A stretch of 45,530 nt of DNA from Eubacterium sp. (GTDB lineage Bacteria > Bacillota > Clostridia > Lachnospirales > Lachnospiraceae): NCBI GenBank assembly GCA_017539165.1, contig JAFYHN010000091.1, positions 1 to 45,530 of the forward strand. Direction: 5' to 3'. Positions within the stretch are counted from its first letter, which is position 1, and each line of letters opens with the position of its first letter. Under the pieces are notes generated by a model, which did not search any database, was not told the origin of the DNA, and saw only the letters and a list, made by a program, of their open reading frames with translations. Of this stretch, positions 1 through 7,817 are shown piece by piece. The position numbers and the translations under genes were made by a program.

Positions 1-286
1 CTATATCATAACAGATGAGTCTGTGGTCGCATCCTGATTAAGTGTCGTGTCTATATTTCCTCTATGAAGCCACCTGTTGATGGCTTATTTGTGATGGGTT
101 ATTTCTTTATCTATCCGCTACCTCTTTGTTTCAAACTTATATCCTCCAAATAATCACCTCGTAATTCTATATAAAAGCACGATCATAATTACAGTTCTTT
201 ATATGTTTTAAGATTATAAACAGTTATATTATCAGGAAATGCAAGAAATGCCGTCAAAAAATCATCTTATTTATTAAGATATACTC
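1..286. other. Left-edge spacer without a recognisable gene
   Basis: No open frame of useful length with a ribosome site is visible on either strand. The stretch is AT-rich and contains one small hairpin-like repeat (AAGCCA...TGGCTT at about 68-87). It probably holds the upstream region of the beta-helix protein gene and the end of whatever lies to the left. Confidence 0.5.
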
Positions 287-315
287 TTGACTATCGAGGG
301 AAACTCGTGTATTCT
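287..315 (+). promoter_or_regulatory. Predicted promoter of the beta-helix protein gene
   Basis: TTGACT (287-292) and TATTCT (310-315) are separated by 17 bases, which fits a housekeeping-sigma promoter. It lies about 50 bases upstream of the start codon. The spacer contains a small hairpin (CGAG/CTCG). Confidence 0.55.
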
Positions 316-365
316 CTTGATTTGTTTAACGCACACTATTATTATCCTGGGGAGGAAACTAAAAA

Positions 366-2489
366 ATGAAATTCAATTTCAGATCTTGCAGGAACAGATT
401 TTTATCATCTGCTCTTGTATCTTTTATGGTGTTAGGAAATGTAATAGCACCCGCTTCTGCTGTTCAGGCAAAAGAAACAAATCCAACAGATCCAAAGGTT
501 ACTGCTTATCAGATTTTAAATGGTAAAGAGCAGCCGCACGAAGAATTCGATACTATCCAGGCTGCTGTTAATGCCGCAGATGGAAAGAATCCGATGATAA
601 TTGAGCTGGGACCAAATGAACAATATCACCAGACTATTAACATTGAAAAGAAATATAAAAATATAACCCTTAAATCAAAGGACAGTTCCAGACCAGCAAC
701 TATCGTTGGAAAAGAAATCACATCCGGTCAGACAATGTTAACTATTAGAGCAGAAAATACAAAAGTTGAGTATGTGAACTTTACAGGTCTTTATCAAGTA
801 AAACCTGATAAAGATAATGGTACTGTAGCAATCAGAATCAAGGCAAGCAATACCGAAATTAACGGTTGTAAGATTTATAAAATGGGATGCAAATACACTG
901 ACGATGCTTATGAAGGTATAGGATTCAACGCCCATGGTATCATATGTTCAAACAGCGATTATAAAGGTGAAGAAACTGCAATCAAAAATGTTAAGGTAAC
1001 AAATTGTGAACTTTCTGAGCTTAAGCTTGGTAATAGTGAAGCTCTTGTAATGAATGGAAATGTTACTGATTTTGTCATATCAGGTAATAAGGTTCATGAC
1101 TGTGATAATATCGGAATAGATATAATAGGTTATGAGAAATCTAAAAATGATGGATACGATGATAAGGACAGAGCCAGATATGGTGAAGTTACAAATAACA
1201 TCGTATATAATATCTCTTCAAGAGATAATCTGACTTACAGGGATGATCCAGATGATAAGATAAGCAAATGCGCCGGTGGAATCTATGTAGATGGTGGTAC
1301 TCATATTCTCATCCAGAATAACTATGTTGAAAATTGTGACATAGGACTTGAACTAGCTTCAGAAGCCTACCATAAAAATACTGATTATATTGAAGTGTAT
1401 GATAACATCTTCGTTAATAATAACGAGTTGGGTGGCATAAGTATCGGTGGATGCGGCAAAAATAACGGATATGCCACAAATTGTACAATTGAAAACAATA
1501 CTATCTATAATGAAGATGAATGTATCTTTAGAATACAGCGTGCTAATGATCCTACTAATAAGATTACTAAAAATATTTTTATAGCTAAATCTGGAAGCGA
1601 GATCAAAACGTATTGTGACGATTCAAGTGGTTTAGGAATAGATAATAATGTTATCGAGAATAATCTTGTAAGCAACGATTATAAAAAAGATAATCTAAGA
1701 GATAATGACACTAAGTTTACTGCTACTGATATTGTATTTAACAAAGATAGTAAATCAATATCATTTAACTCAAACGGCATAGATCTTAAAGGCTACGGAT
1801 ATGGACAGTCAGATAGTTTCGTTCCAAGTGATTCAAAACCTGTAGATAAACCAGAAGACAAAAAAGATGACCAGCCTGGAGATACAAGCAACACAGGAAA
1901 CACGGAAAATACAGGGAACACAGGAAACTCTAGTAATCCTAACAAAACAAATGATGGCAATACAGGAAATACAAGTTCATCTACTACAACAACTACTGCT
2001 TCTACTACTCCAAGCGTTTCTATTCCTGCAATTACAAAGAACGCTACATTTAAAGATAAGAAGTCAAATGGAAAATATAAGATAACAAAAATTATTAAAA
2101 AGAACGGCAAAGTAGTCGGTGGTAATGTTGAATACGTGACTGTTCTTAGCAAGAAATGCAAGAAAGTAACTGTTCCTAACAGAGTCAATATCAATGGTGT
2201 ACTCTTTAATGTTACAAGCATTGGAAATAATGCGGCAAAGAACTGCAAGAAACTTACAAATGTTGCCATTGGAACTAACGTTACAAAGATTGGTTCTAAT
2301 GTATTTGCTAACTGCAAGAATCTTAAGAAAGTAAATATTAAGACTATTAAGCTCAAAAAGATTGGTGCAAATGCGTTTAAGGGTATTAATAAAAAAGTTA
2401 AGTTTAAAATCAATAAGAAGCGCCTTGCCCGCTATACAAAGATGATCAAAAAAGCTAAAGCTCCTAAGACTTCTAAATTCACAAAATAA
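366..2489 (+). CDS. Secreted right-handed beta-helix protein with C-terminal BspA-like leucine-rich repeats
   Basis: A 707-residue surface protein. It begins with a Sec signal (basic start, then a hydrophobic run ending PASAVQA near residue 35). Residues about 40-480 show the N-rich repeating pattern of right-handed beta-helix (pectate-lyase-like) proteins, with rungs such as ISGNKVHDCDNIGIDIIG and IENNTIYNEDE. A Thr/Asn/Pro-rich linker follows (about 480-565; its DNA is a short degenerate tandem repeat near 1885-1975). Residues about 570-670 look like LRR_5/BspA repeats (TSIGNNAAKNCKKLTNVAIG, then KIGSNVFANCKNLKKV), and the tail is very Lys-rich. The start is fixed by GGGGAGGAAA just upstream. 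The fold suggests binding or cleavage of an extracellular polysaccharide, but I see no catalytic signature, so substrate and activity are unknown. A basic tail could bind the anionic cell wall (inference). Confidence 0.8.
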   Translation: MKFNFRSCRNRFLSSALVSFMVLGNVIAPASAVQAKETNPTDPKVTAYQILNGKEQPHEEFDTIQAAVNAADGKNPMIIELGPNEQYHQTINIEKKYKNITLKSKDSSRPATIVGKEITSGQTMLTIRAENTKVEYVNFTGLYQVKPDKDNGTVAIRIKASNTEINGCKIYKMGCKYTDDAYEGIGFNAHGIICSNSDYKGEETAIKNVKVTNCELSELKLGNSEALVMNGNVTDFVISGNKVHDCDNIGIDIIGYEKSKNDGYDDKDRARYGEVTNNIVYNISSRDNLTYRDDPDDKISKCAGGIYVDGGTHILIQNNYVENCDIGLELASEAYHKNTDYIEVYDNIFVNNNELGGISIGGCGKNNGYATNCTIENNTIYNEDECIFRIQRANDPTNKITKNIFIAKSGSEIKTYCDDSSGLGIDNNVIENNLVSNDYKKDNLRDNDTKFTATDIVFNKDSKSISFNSNGIDLKGYGYGQSDSFVPSDSKPVDKPEDKKDDQPGDTSNTGNTENTGNTGNSSNPNKTNDGNTGNTSSSTTTTTASTTPSVSIPAITKNATFKDKKSNGKYKITKIIKKNGKVVGGNVEYVTVLSKKCKKVTVPNRVNINGVLFNVTSIGNNAAKNCKKLTNVAIGTNVTKIGSNVFANCKNLKKVNIKTIKLKKIGANAFKGINKKVKFKINKKRLARYTKMIKKAKAPKTSKFTK

Positions 2490-2535
2490 CAAGAATAAAA
2501 AAACGTAAAATCGGCTTAAAAAAACGTAATTTCCA

Positions 2536-2564
2536 TTGACGATGTCATGTAAATATACTATACT
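2536..2564 (+). promoter_or_regulatory. Predicted promoter of the GH43 gene
   Basis: TTGACG (2536-2541) and TATACT (2559-2564) are exactly 17 bases apart, about 50 bases upstream of the GH43 start codon. This suggests the glycosidase has its own transcript and is not simply read through from the beta-helix gene. Confidence 0.6.
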
Positions 2565-2613
2565 ACTGTAGCTGAAACTGATAAATTTTATGATTGTTTG
2601 AAAGAGGTTAAAT

Positions 2614-3594
2614 ATGAGAAAAAACGAGAGAACACCATTAGTAACCAACATATATACTGCAGACCCTTCTGCACATGTATTTGATGGAAAGATTTACATT
2701 TATCCTTCTCATGACGTTGATTGGGAATGTCCTGAGGATGATGACGGAGAACAGTACAAGATGGAGGATTACCATATACTTTCTATGGACTCTCTTGACA
2801 GTCCTTGTGTAGATAACGGTGTTGCTATCAGTGAGACAGATGTTCCTTGGGTAGGAAGACAGATGTGGGCTCCTGATGCCGTTAAAGTAAATGGAAAATA
2901 CTATCTCGTATTCCCTGCAAAAGATAAAGATGAAATATTTAGAATCGGTGTTGCTGAATCTGATTCACCTGTAGGACCATTCAAGCCACAGGAGAATTAC
3001 ATTGCAGGCAGCTACAGTATCGATCCAGCCGTACTTCTTGATGATGATGGAAGAATCTACTGCTATAACGGTGGACTCTGGGGTGGACAGCTCGAGATGT
3101 GGCAGTCAGGAAGCTTCAATCCTGACGAGCATCGTCCAGAAGGAAACGAAAAAGCACTCGGCCCTCTCTTTGCTGAGTTCACACAGGATATGACAGCATT
3201 TAAAGCTGCTCCAAAGATGATTGAGATTCTTGATGAGAATGGTGAGCCACTTAAGGCTGGTGATGAAGATAGACGTTACTTCGAAGATCCTTGGATGCAC
3301 AAGTTCAACGGAAAGTACTATTTCTCATACTCAACAGGTACAACACATTATCTTTGCTATGCAGAAGGTGATAGTCCTGAAGGACCATTCACATACAAGG
3401 GAAGAATCATGGAGCCAGTTATCGGATGGACAACTCATCATTCAATCGTTGAGATAGATGGAGAATGGTATCTCTTCTACCATGACGCTTCACTTTCAAA
3501 TGGATGCTCACATAAGAGATGCGTTAAGTATACAAAGCTTAACATCAGTGAAGACGGAACAATCGAAAAAATATATCCATATGATCATGAGTAA
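2614..3594 (+). CDS. Glycoside hydrolase family 43 enzyme (xylosidase/arabinofuranosidase type), cytoplasmic
   Basis: A 326-residue protein with the five-bladed beta-propeller pattern of GH43 and no signal peptide, so it probably acts on imported oligosaccharides. The three expected acidic residues are visible: Asp17 in TADPSAHVF (general base), Asp137 in SIDPAVLLDDDG (pKa modulator) and Glu224 in RYFEDPWMHKFNGKYYF (general acid). The length is that of a single-domain GH43 without the C-terminal beta-sandwich found in many xylosidases. A good ribosome site (AAAGAGG) precedes the start. It follows the secreted beta-helix protein on the same strand, consistent with a small plant-polysaccharide utilisation neighbourhood. 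Specificity (xylan, arabinan or other) cannot be read from the sequence. Confidence 0.88.
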   Translation: MRKNERTPLVTNIYTADPSAHVFDGKIYIYPSHDVDWECPEDDDGEQYKMEDYHILSMDSLDSPCVDNGVAISETDVPWVGRQMWAPDAVKVNGKYYLVFPAKDKDEIFRIGVAESDSPVGPFKPQENYIAGSYSIDPAVLLDDDGRIYCYNGGLWGGQLEMWQSGSFNPDEHRPEGNEKALGPLFAEFTQDMTAFKAAPKMIEILDENGEPLKAGDEDRRYFEDPWMHKFNGKYYFSYSTGTTHYLCYAEGDSPEGPFTYKGRIMEPVIGWTTHHSIVEIDGEWYLFYHDASLSNGCSHKRCVKYTKLNISEDGTIEKIYPYDHE

Positions 3595-3610
3595 TCATAT
3601 GTTCTAAAAA

Positions 3611-3652
3611 AACTCAGTTGCAAATCCTTCAGATATGCAACTGAGTTTTTTA
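3611..3652. terminator. Bidirectional intrinsic terminator between converging genes
   Basis: AACTCAGTTGCA (3611-3622) and TGCAACTGAGTT (3636-3647) form a 12-bp perfect stem. A T-run follows on the + strand and an A-run precedes it, giving a T-run on the - strand. It separates the GH43 gene from the converging membrane-protein gene. Confidence 0.9.
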
Positions 3653-3699
3653 TTGTCATCAAATGTAATTAATTAAATAGAAATTAAGCAAATCATAAA

Positions 3700-5934
3700 C
3701 TATTCAACCAGATAGCCTTCTTCATCGAATGTATATTCTTGTTTTCCTATCTTTTCTGTAGTCTTTTTATAATATCCACCGTCTGACTTTCTATAACGCC
3801 AGCCTTTGTCATCTTTTGACCAACCCTTAATGGAAACGCCAGATTTTATAGGAGACAGATTTAGACTTTCACGAGTATCATTATCAATGAACATCCACCA
3901 CTTTGCTGGAACAGACTTAAATCCACTCTGATTCATTATTTCACTCAAAGCTTTTGCACCCTCGTTATTTTTCTTCGCAATAGACGAATAACTTAAATCA
4001 TGAATCTTTGTCTGCATCTTTATATCCTTGACATTTTTAAGTCGAACAAGCGACAGATCAACAGCAACTCCGATATTAAGATTCCTTTGTGTATTCAATA
4101 ATATTGATTTGAGTTTATATTCTCCATTGTTAAGCATAACACTTTGGTATGAATTGGAAGCGCTGCTATCTGTTTTTGTCAGCGATGATAGTTCGACAAC
4201 TGATGCCAGCTTTCCGGCTTGATAGTCATCAAATGAATTTCTTGAAAACTTTTGTGCCGGAACTTTATAACTAAGAACTGATTTAGTGTTATTATAAATA
4301 TAGTCAGTGCTTTGTACAGGCGAAAATGTATTTGTTATCTTTAGTATATAACCAGTTTCTCTAGCTTTATTACCTGCATCAACAAGTTTCTTTGCAGTTG
4401 GATAAAGCAGAGGAACTAGGAAGCTATTATCCTTTAAAAGTACATTTTCATACCCTGGAATCATATATCCAGAAACCATAGGTATTCCGTAACCAGCAAC
4501 TGTATATACAGAAGAGTAAGCATTTGTAATATCATATTTACACAAGGTTCCCATGTAATCCGGAAGATTAATCATACAATAGTTTGAATCAATAAAGCCT
4601 TCTTTTGAATTATCTCCCATTCCGGTCTTAATATGAAAACGACCATCTTTCTCATCAAGAACAGTAAGAGGCTTCATTGCTTCAGCTGATCCTATACCCT
4701 CTTCACCTGTACTCTGCTTATAGATTGTAAGATTGGTAACAGGCCATATAGTTGCATACTGTGTAGATGCAGCTGTCTGGATGACAACTTCATTTATACG
4801 ATCTTCATCCTTAACGTCTTCTCCAGTACCAACAGCCTCTACACGAATCTTGTACTTTCTACAAGGCAAAAGCTTTTCTGTTATAAATCTTCGGTCTTCT
4901 TTATCTGATATATGTCCAATAAGTTCCCATTGTTCAGTATCCGAGTTTAAAACAGATATATCATATCCATTACCCTTTGTCTCATTCCATGTAAGTGTAA
5001 AACGATTATTCCCATCGTTCGTATAAGTAACAGATACTTTCCCAGTTAAAAAATTATCGCGATCGAGAAGAACTGAATTAAAATTCTTATCATAATATGT
5101 CAGAGGTCCGTCATTATACTGGCCAATCATATTGAAAGTATATACTTCATTGTCATTGGGGAGAGTTAGATTATCGGAACCAAAACTAATATCAGAAGAC
5201 ATACTATTGTCGGATACAACCATTTGTGCAAGACTAGCCATGTTCTGATCAGATCCAACTTGATCTGCAACCGGAGTTCCATCTTCGTATTTTTTTTTCA
5301 GATAGATTTTGTAATCATTGGCACCGCCAACGCCTGATGAAAATGTAATACGACTCATATCAACGTCAATATTTACATTTAGATCGTATGTATCGGGTTC
5401 TCTTAGATTAACGGTGGCAATCATTGGTTTACTGCCATTTCTTTTTATAAATCCGAAACTCTTGATCGTATTTAGGTAAATAGTAACATTTTTATTCTTA
5501 AAAGATTGACTGGTAAAAACAAGTTCGAGTTCATTATTCTCATTATGCGGAATCTCGGATTCTACATATTCTTTTGCGAATAGAATCTTCTTATCTGAAT
5601 CGGGAGATTGAGGATTTACATTTGCACCCTCATAAATTGTGTAGATATAATGATCATCCTCATTGCCACGAGCACTCTCCCAGGATAGCTTATATAGATT
5701 ATTCTCATGTATCAGAGTTAATTTGGCCCCATCAGAAAAACCAGGAGTATAAAGAATTCCTAAATATATGATCATTAAAAGCGCAAAAAGAACTGCCACA
5801 CCGATAATGGCAATCCTTTTAATCTTATCCCATTCGATTTTATCTTTCCAACTACCGTTAGGAAGCTTACCACCCGAAGAGCCCAAATACTCCTCTCCCT
5901 CTTCGTTGGTTCGTAAAATGTCAGTTTTAGTCAT
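3700..5934 (-). CDS. Membrane-anchored FN3/SH3 protein with an apparently inactive VanX-like (M15D) domain
   Basis: About 744 residues, unknown function. A short cytoplasmic N-terminus is followed by one membrane segment (about 41-63, IAIIGVAVLFALLMIIYLG) and a large exterior part: beta-rich region, FN3-like module (about 300-390), bacterial SH3-like module (about 395-465), a region laid out like D-Ala-D-Ala dipeptidase VanX/M15D (about 465-690), and a C-terminal GWxxDxxGWRY-type wall-binding-like repeat. The VanX landmarks GYENVLL, GYILKITNTFSP, NIGVAVDLSL and AKWWMFID are recognisable. In active enzymes these read YRP, SxHxxGxAxD and EWWHF; here the Arg, the first His, the Glu and the second His are replaced, leaving only the Asp. 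An upstream in-frame ATG (5952) has no ribosome site. The ATG at 5934 is preceded by GGGGAAA and is preferred. It ends at the shared terminator. Confidence 0.7.
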   Translation of the reverse strand: MTKTDILRTNEEGEEYLGSSGGKLPNGSWKDKIEWDKIKRIAIIGVAVLFALLMIIYLGILYTPGFSDGAKLTLIHENNLYKLSWESARGNEDDHYIYTIYEGANVNPQSPDSDKKILFAKEYVESEIPHNENNELELVFTSQSFKNKNVTIYLNTIKSFGFIKRNGSKPMIATVNLREPDTYDLNVNIDVDMSRITFSSGVGGANDYKIYLKKKYEDGTPVADQVGSDQNMASLAQMVVSDNSMSSDISFGSDNLTLPNDNEVYTFNMIGQYNDGPLTYYDKNFNSVLLDRDNFLTGKVSVTYTNDGNNRFTLTWNETKGNGYDISVLNSDTEQWELIGHISDKEDRRFITEKLLPCRKYKIRVEAVGTGEDVKDEDRINEVVIQTAASTQYATIWPVTNLTIYKQSTGEEGIGSAEAMKPLTVLDEKDGRFHIKTGMGDNSKEGFIDSNYCMINLPDYMGTLCKYDITNAYSSVYTVAGYGIPMVSGYMIPGYENVLLKDNSFLVPLLYPTAKKLVDAGNKARETGYILKITNTFSPVQSTDYIYNNTKSVLSYKVPAQKFSRNSFDDYQAGKLASVVELSSLTKTDSSASNSYQSVMLNNGEYKLKSILLNTQRNLNIGVAVDLSLVRLKNVKDIKMQTKIHDLSYSSIAKKNNEGAKALSEIMNQSGFKSVPAKWWMFIDNDTRESLNLSPIKSGVSIKGWSKDDKGWRYRKSDGGYYKKTTEKIGKQEYTFDEEGYLVE

Positions 5935-6168
5935 ATTAATAATTTTCCCCATGAAAAAATTGAATTAAATCTGGAACTATAATACCCCTAAGAAGCAACG
6001 AAATAATATCAAAAATGCTACATTTTCAAACGTTTTCTGACGCGAATCCAGGTGTCTATTATATCCCTATTTTATTATAGAGATATCTGCAAGATTTTGG
6101 AATTACTATTATAATATATGATTATATAAAATAGTTATTATATATTCTAAATCACAAAAGATATATTT

Positions 6169-6414
6169 TCAAGAGTTAGCATGTTTTAAGACAGCTATCA
6201 CTTTGTCATAGTTTTCTGCTTTATGTGGAAATGTACAATTAGTGCAATTCTTAATTGTCTTTCCGGCTCGTTCTATGTATTCAGGTGTACCGGGACAACT
6301 CTTGAGATAATACATAGGACAATAACAAAAAAGGCAGTTTATCTCATCTATATCTTTATGACACGGATGATACTTACAATCCTTATTTTCGAAAAATTTA
6401 TATGAATTCTCCAA
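6169..6414 (-). CDS. Cysteine-rich small-domain protein, last gene of the B12 operon
   Basis: An 81-residue protein resembling the Cys-rich small domain family (PF04071 type) often found beside cobalamin genes. It has eight Cys (13, 18, 27, 30, 32, 40, 57, 60) plus His residues, a pattern suited to one or two Zn or Fe-S sites. It lies 23 bases after cbiA on the same strand, so it should be the last cistron of the riboswitch-controlled operon. Its biochemical role is unknown; the recurring association in the family suggests a link to cobalt or corrinoid handling. No clear terminator is visible after the stop. Confidence 0.75.
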   Translation of the reverse strand: MENSYKFFENKDCKYHPCHKDIDEINCLFCYCPMYYLKSCPGTPEYIERAGKTIKNCTNCTFPHKAENYDKVIAVLKHANS

Positions 6415-6437
6415 GATAAACCTCCAATAAATGTTTG

Positions 6438-7817
6438 TTAATTCCTTGTACTTCTATATTCAAAACAACTTTTTACAAAATAATCTGGAAATTCAGGATT
6501 AGACGGATAATAAAGATGCGCAAATCCCCACCAATGATTATCAGAAACAAAACCAGAATCCCAAGAGTTTCCAACTGATTGATTTGTTGATCCTATTATC
6601 GGTTTCGAAGATATGCAGTCTGAACCGTTATTATTACTATCAAAATAGTGGAATTCATGTCCTTTTATGATCTTATTCCCTTCAGACAGGAATATATGCT
6701 TCTTCTCTTCTATATTGATGTATCCAAATCTTACGAGATGTCCTGTATATTCACAGGTTCCTTTAATTAAACCGACCATAGGGTAAGAATTGCCATCCTT
6801 AAGTTTTAGCTCTGAATGAAGATACATAAATCCTCCACATTCTGCAAGTGAAGGAATATCGTTCTCAAGAGCATTCCTGATAGAGTTTAGCATCGAGACA
6901 TTAGCACTTAATTTCTCAGCATATAATTCAGGATATCCACCACCTAAAATAATTCCATCAATATTCTCTGGGTGTGTTGAATCATGAAGCGGAGAAAACT
7001 CAACAAGATCAGCTCCTGATTCTCTAAGTAACCTTAAGTTGTCTTCATAATAAAAACAGAACGCTTCGTCACGGGCTATGGCTACTCTTACTTTATTTGA
7101 TATATCCTTAGTTTTTACAACTACGTTTTTCTTATGATCATAATTCGATACCTTAAGTATCCCGTCTATATCTATAGTCTGTTCTAGTTTTCTAGCCAGC
7201 TCTATAACTTTCTCTTTTAAATCATCTATCTCATTCGGAAGCTTTAATCCAAGATATCTGCTTTCCAGAGTCCCTTCTTTTTGTGATGGAAAGCAACCAA
7301 ACACTTTGATTCTCAGTTCATTTTCAATAACAGGTTTAATCTTGTCACAATAACCCTGCGATATTCTGTTAAGAATAACACCGCATATTCTATTTTCAAA
7401 ATCCATATCAATAAAGCCGCGGATGACAGCAAGGATAGACCTGCCCATTCCTTTAGCATCTACTACAAGGATAATCGGTATATCGAGAGCCGATGCGAGT
7501 TCATACGATGAAGCTTCATCTGATAAAGGACTGATTCCATCATAAAGTCCCATAACTCCTTCAACAACAGATATATCGCTATCGTTATTCATCAGAAAAA
7601 GATCCCTGGTGACGTCTTTATCTGTAAAAAAGAGATCAAGATTCTTCGAAGGAATACCTAGAATATCTTTATGAAACATTGGATCGATATAATCAGGTCC
7701 GCACTTAAAGGAACGCGAATTATATCCACGCCGCTTAAGTGCTTCTAAAATACCACATGTAATTGTCGTCTTACCACAGCCACTTCCAGTAGCTGCGATC
7801 ATGAAAGCATTCTTCAT
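6438..7817 (-). CDS. cbiA: Cobyrinate a,c-diamide synthase CbiA
   Basis: A 459-residue enzyme of normal CbiA length. It amidates the a and c side chains of cobyrinate using glutamine and ATP in the cytoplasm. The N-terminal dethiobiotin-synthetase-like domain has the P-loop ATGSGCGKTT (residues 9-18) and the CGPDYIDPMFH motif. The C-terminal class I glutaminase domain has its nucleophile in AECGGFMYL (Cys327), preceded by DGIILGGGYPELYA. The ATG overlaps the stop of the CbiJ-CbiE-CbiT fusion by 4 bases (ATGA), so translation is coupled. Confidence 0.97.
   Translation of the reverse strand: MKNAFMIAATGSGCGKTTITCGILEALKRRGYNSRSFKCGPDYIDPMFHKDILGIPSKNLDLFFTDKDVTRDLFLMNNDSDISVVEGVMGLYDGISPLSDEASSYELASALDIPIILVVDAKGMGRSILAVIRGFIDMDFENRICGVILNRISQGYCDKIKPVIENELRIKVFGCFPSQKEGTLESRYLGLKLPNEIDDLKEKVIELARKLEQTIDIDGILKVSNYDHKKNVVVKTKDISNKVRVAIARDEAFCFYYEDNLRLLRESGADLVEFSPLHDSTHPENIDGIILGGGYPELYAEKLSANVSMLNSIRNALENDIPSLAECGGFMYLHSELKLKDGNSYPMVGLIKGTCEYTGHLVRFGYINIEEKKHIFLSEGNKIIKGHEFHYFDSNNNGSDCISSKPIIGSTNQSVGNSWDSGFVSDNHWWGFAHLYYPSNPEFPDYFVKSCFEYRSTRN

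Noticed and set aside
1793-2413. A 206-codon hydrophobic frame on the - strand
   Set aside because: It is the antisense of the Lys/Asn-rich tail of the beta-helix protein; Lys-rich sequence read backwards gives Phe/Leu-rich frames. No ribosome site.
2064-2651. A 195-codon - strand frame spanning the beta-helix gene end
   Set aside because: Antisense shadow overlapping a well-supported gene and the GH43 promoter.
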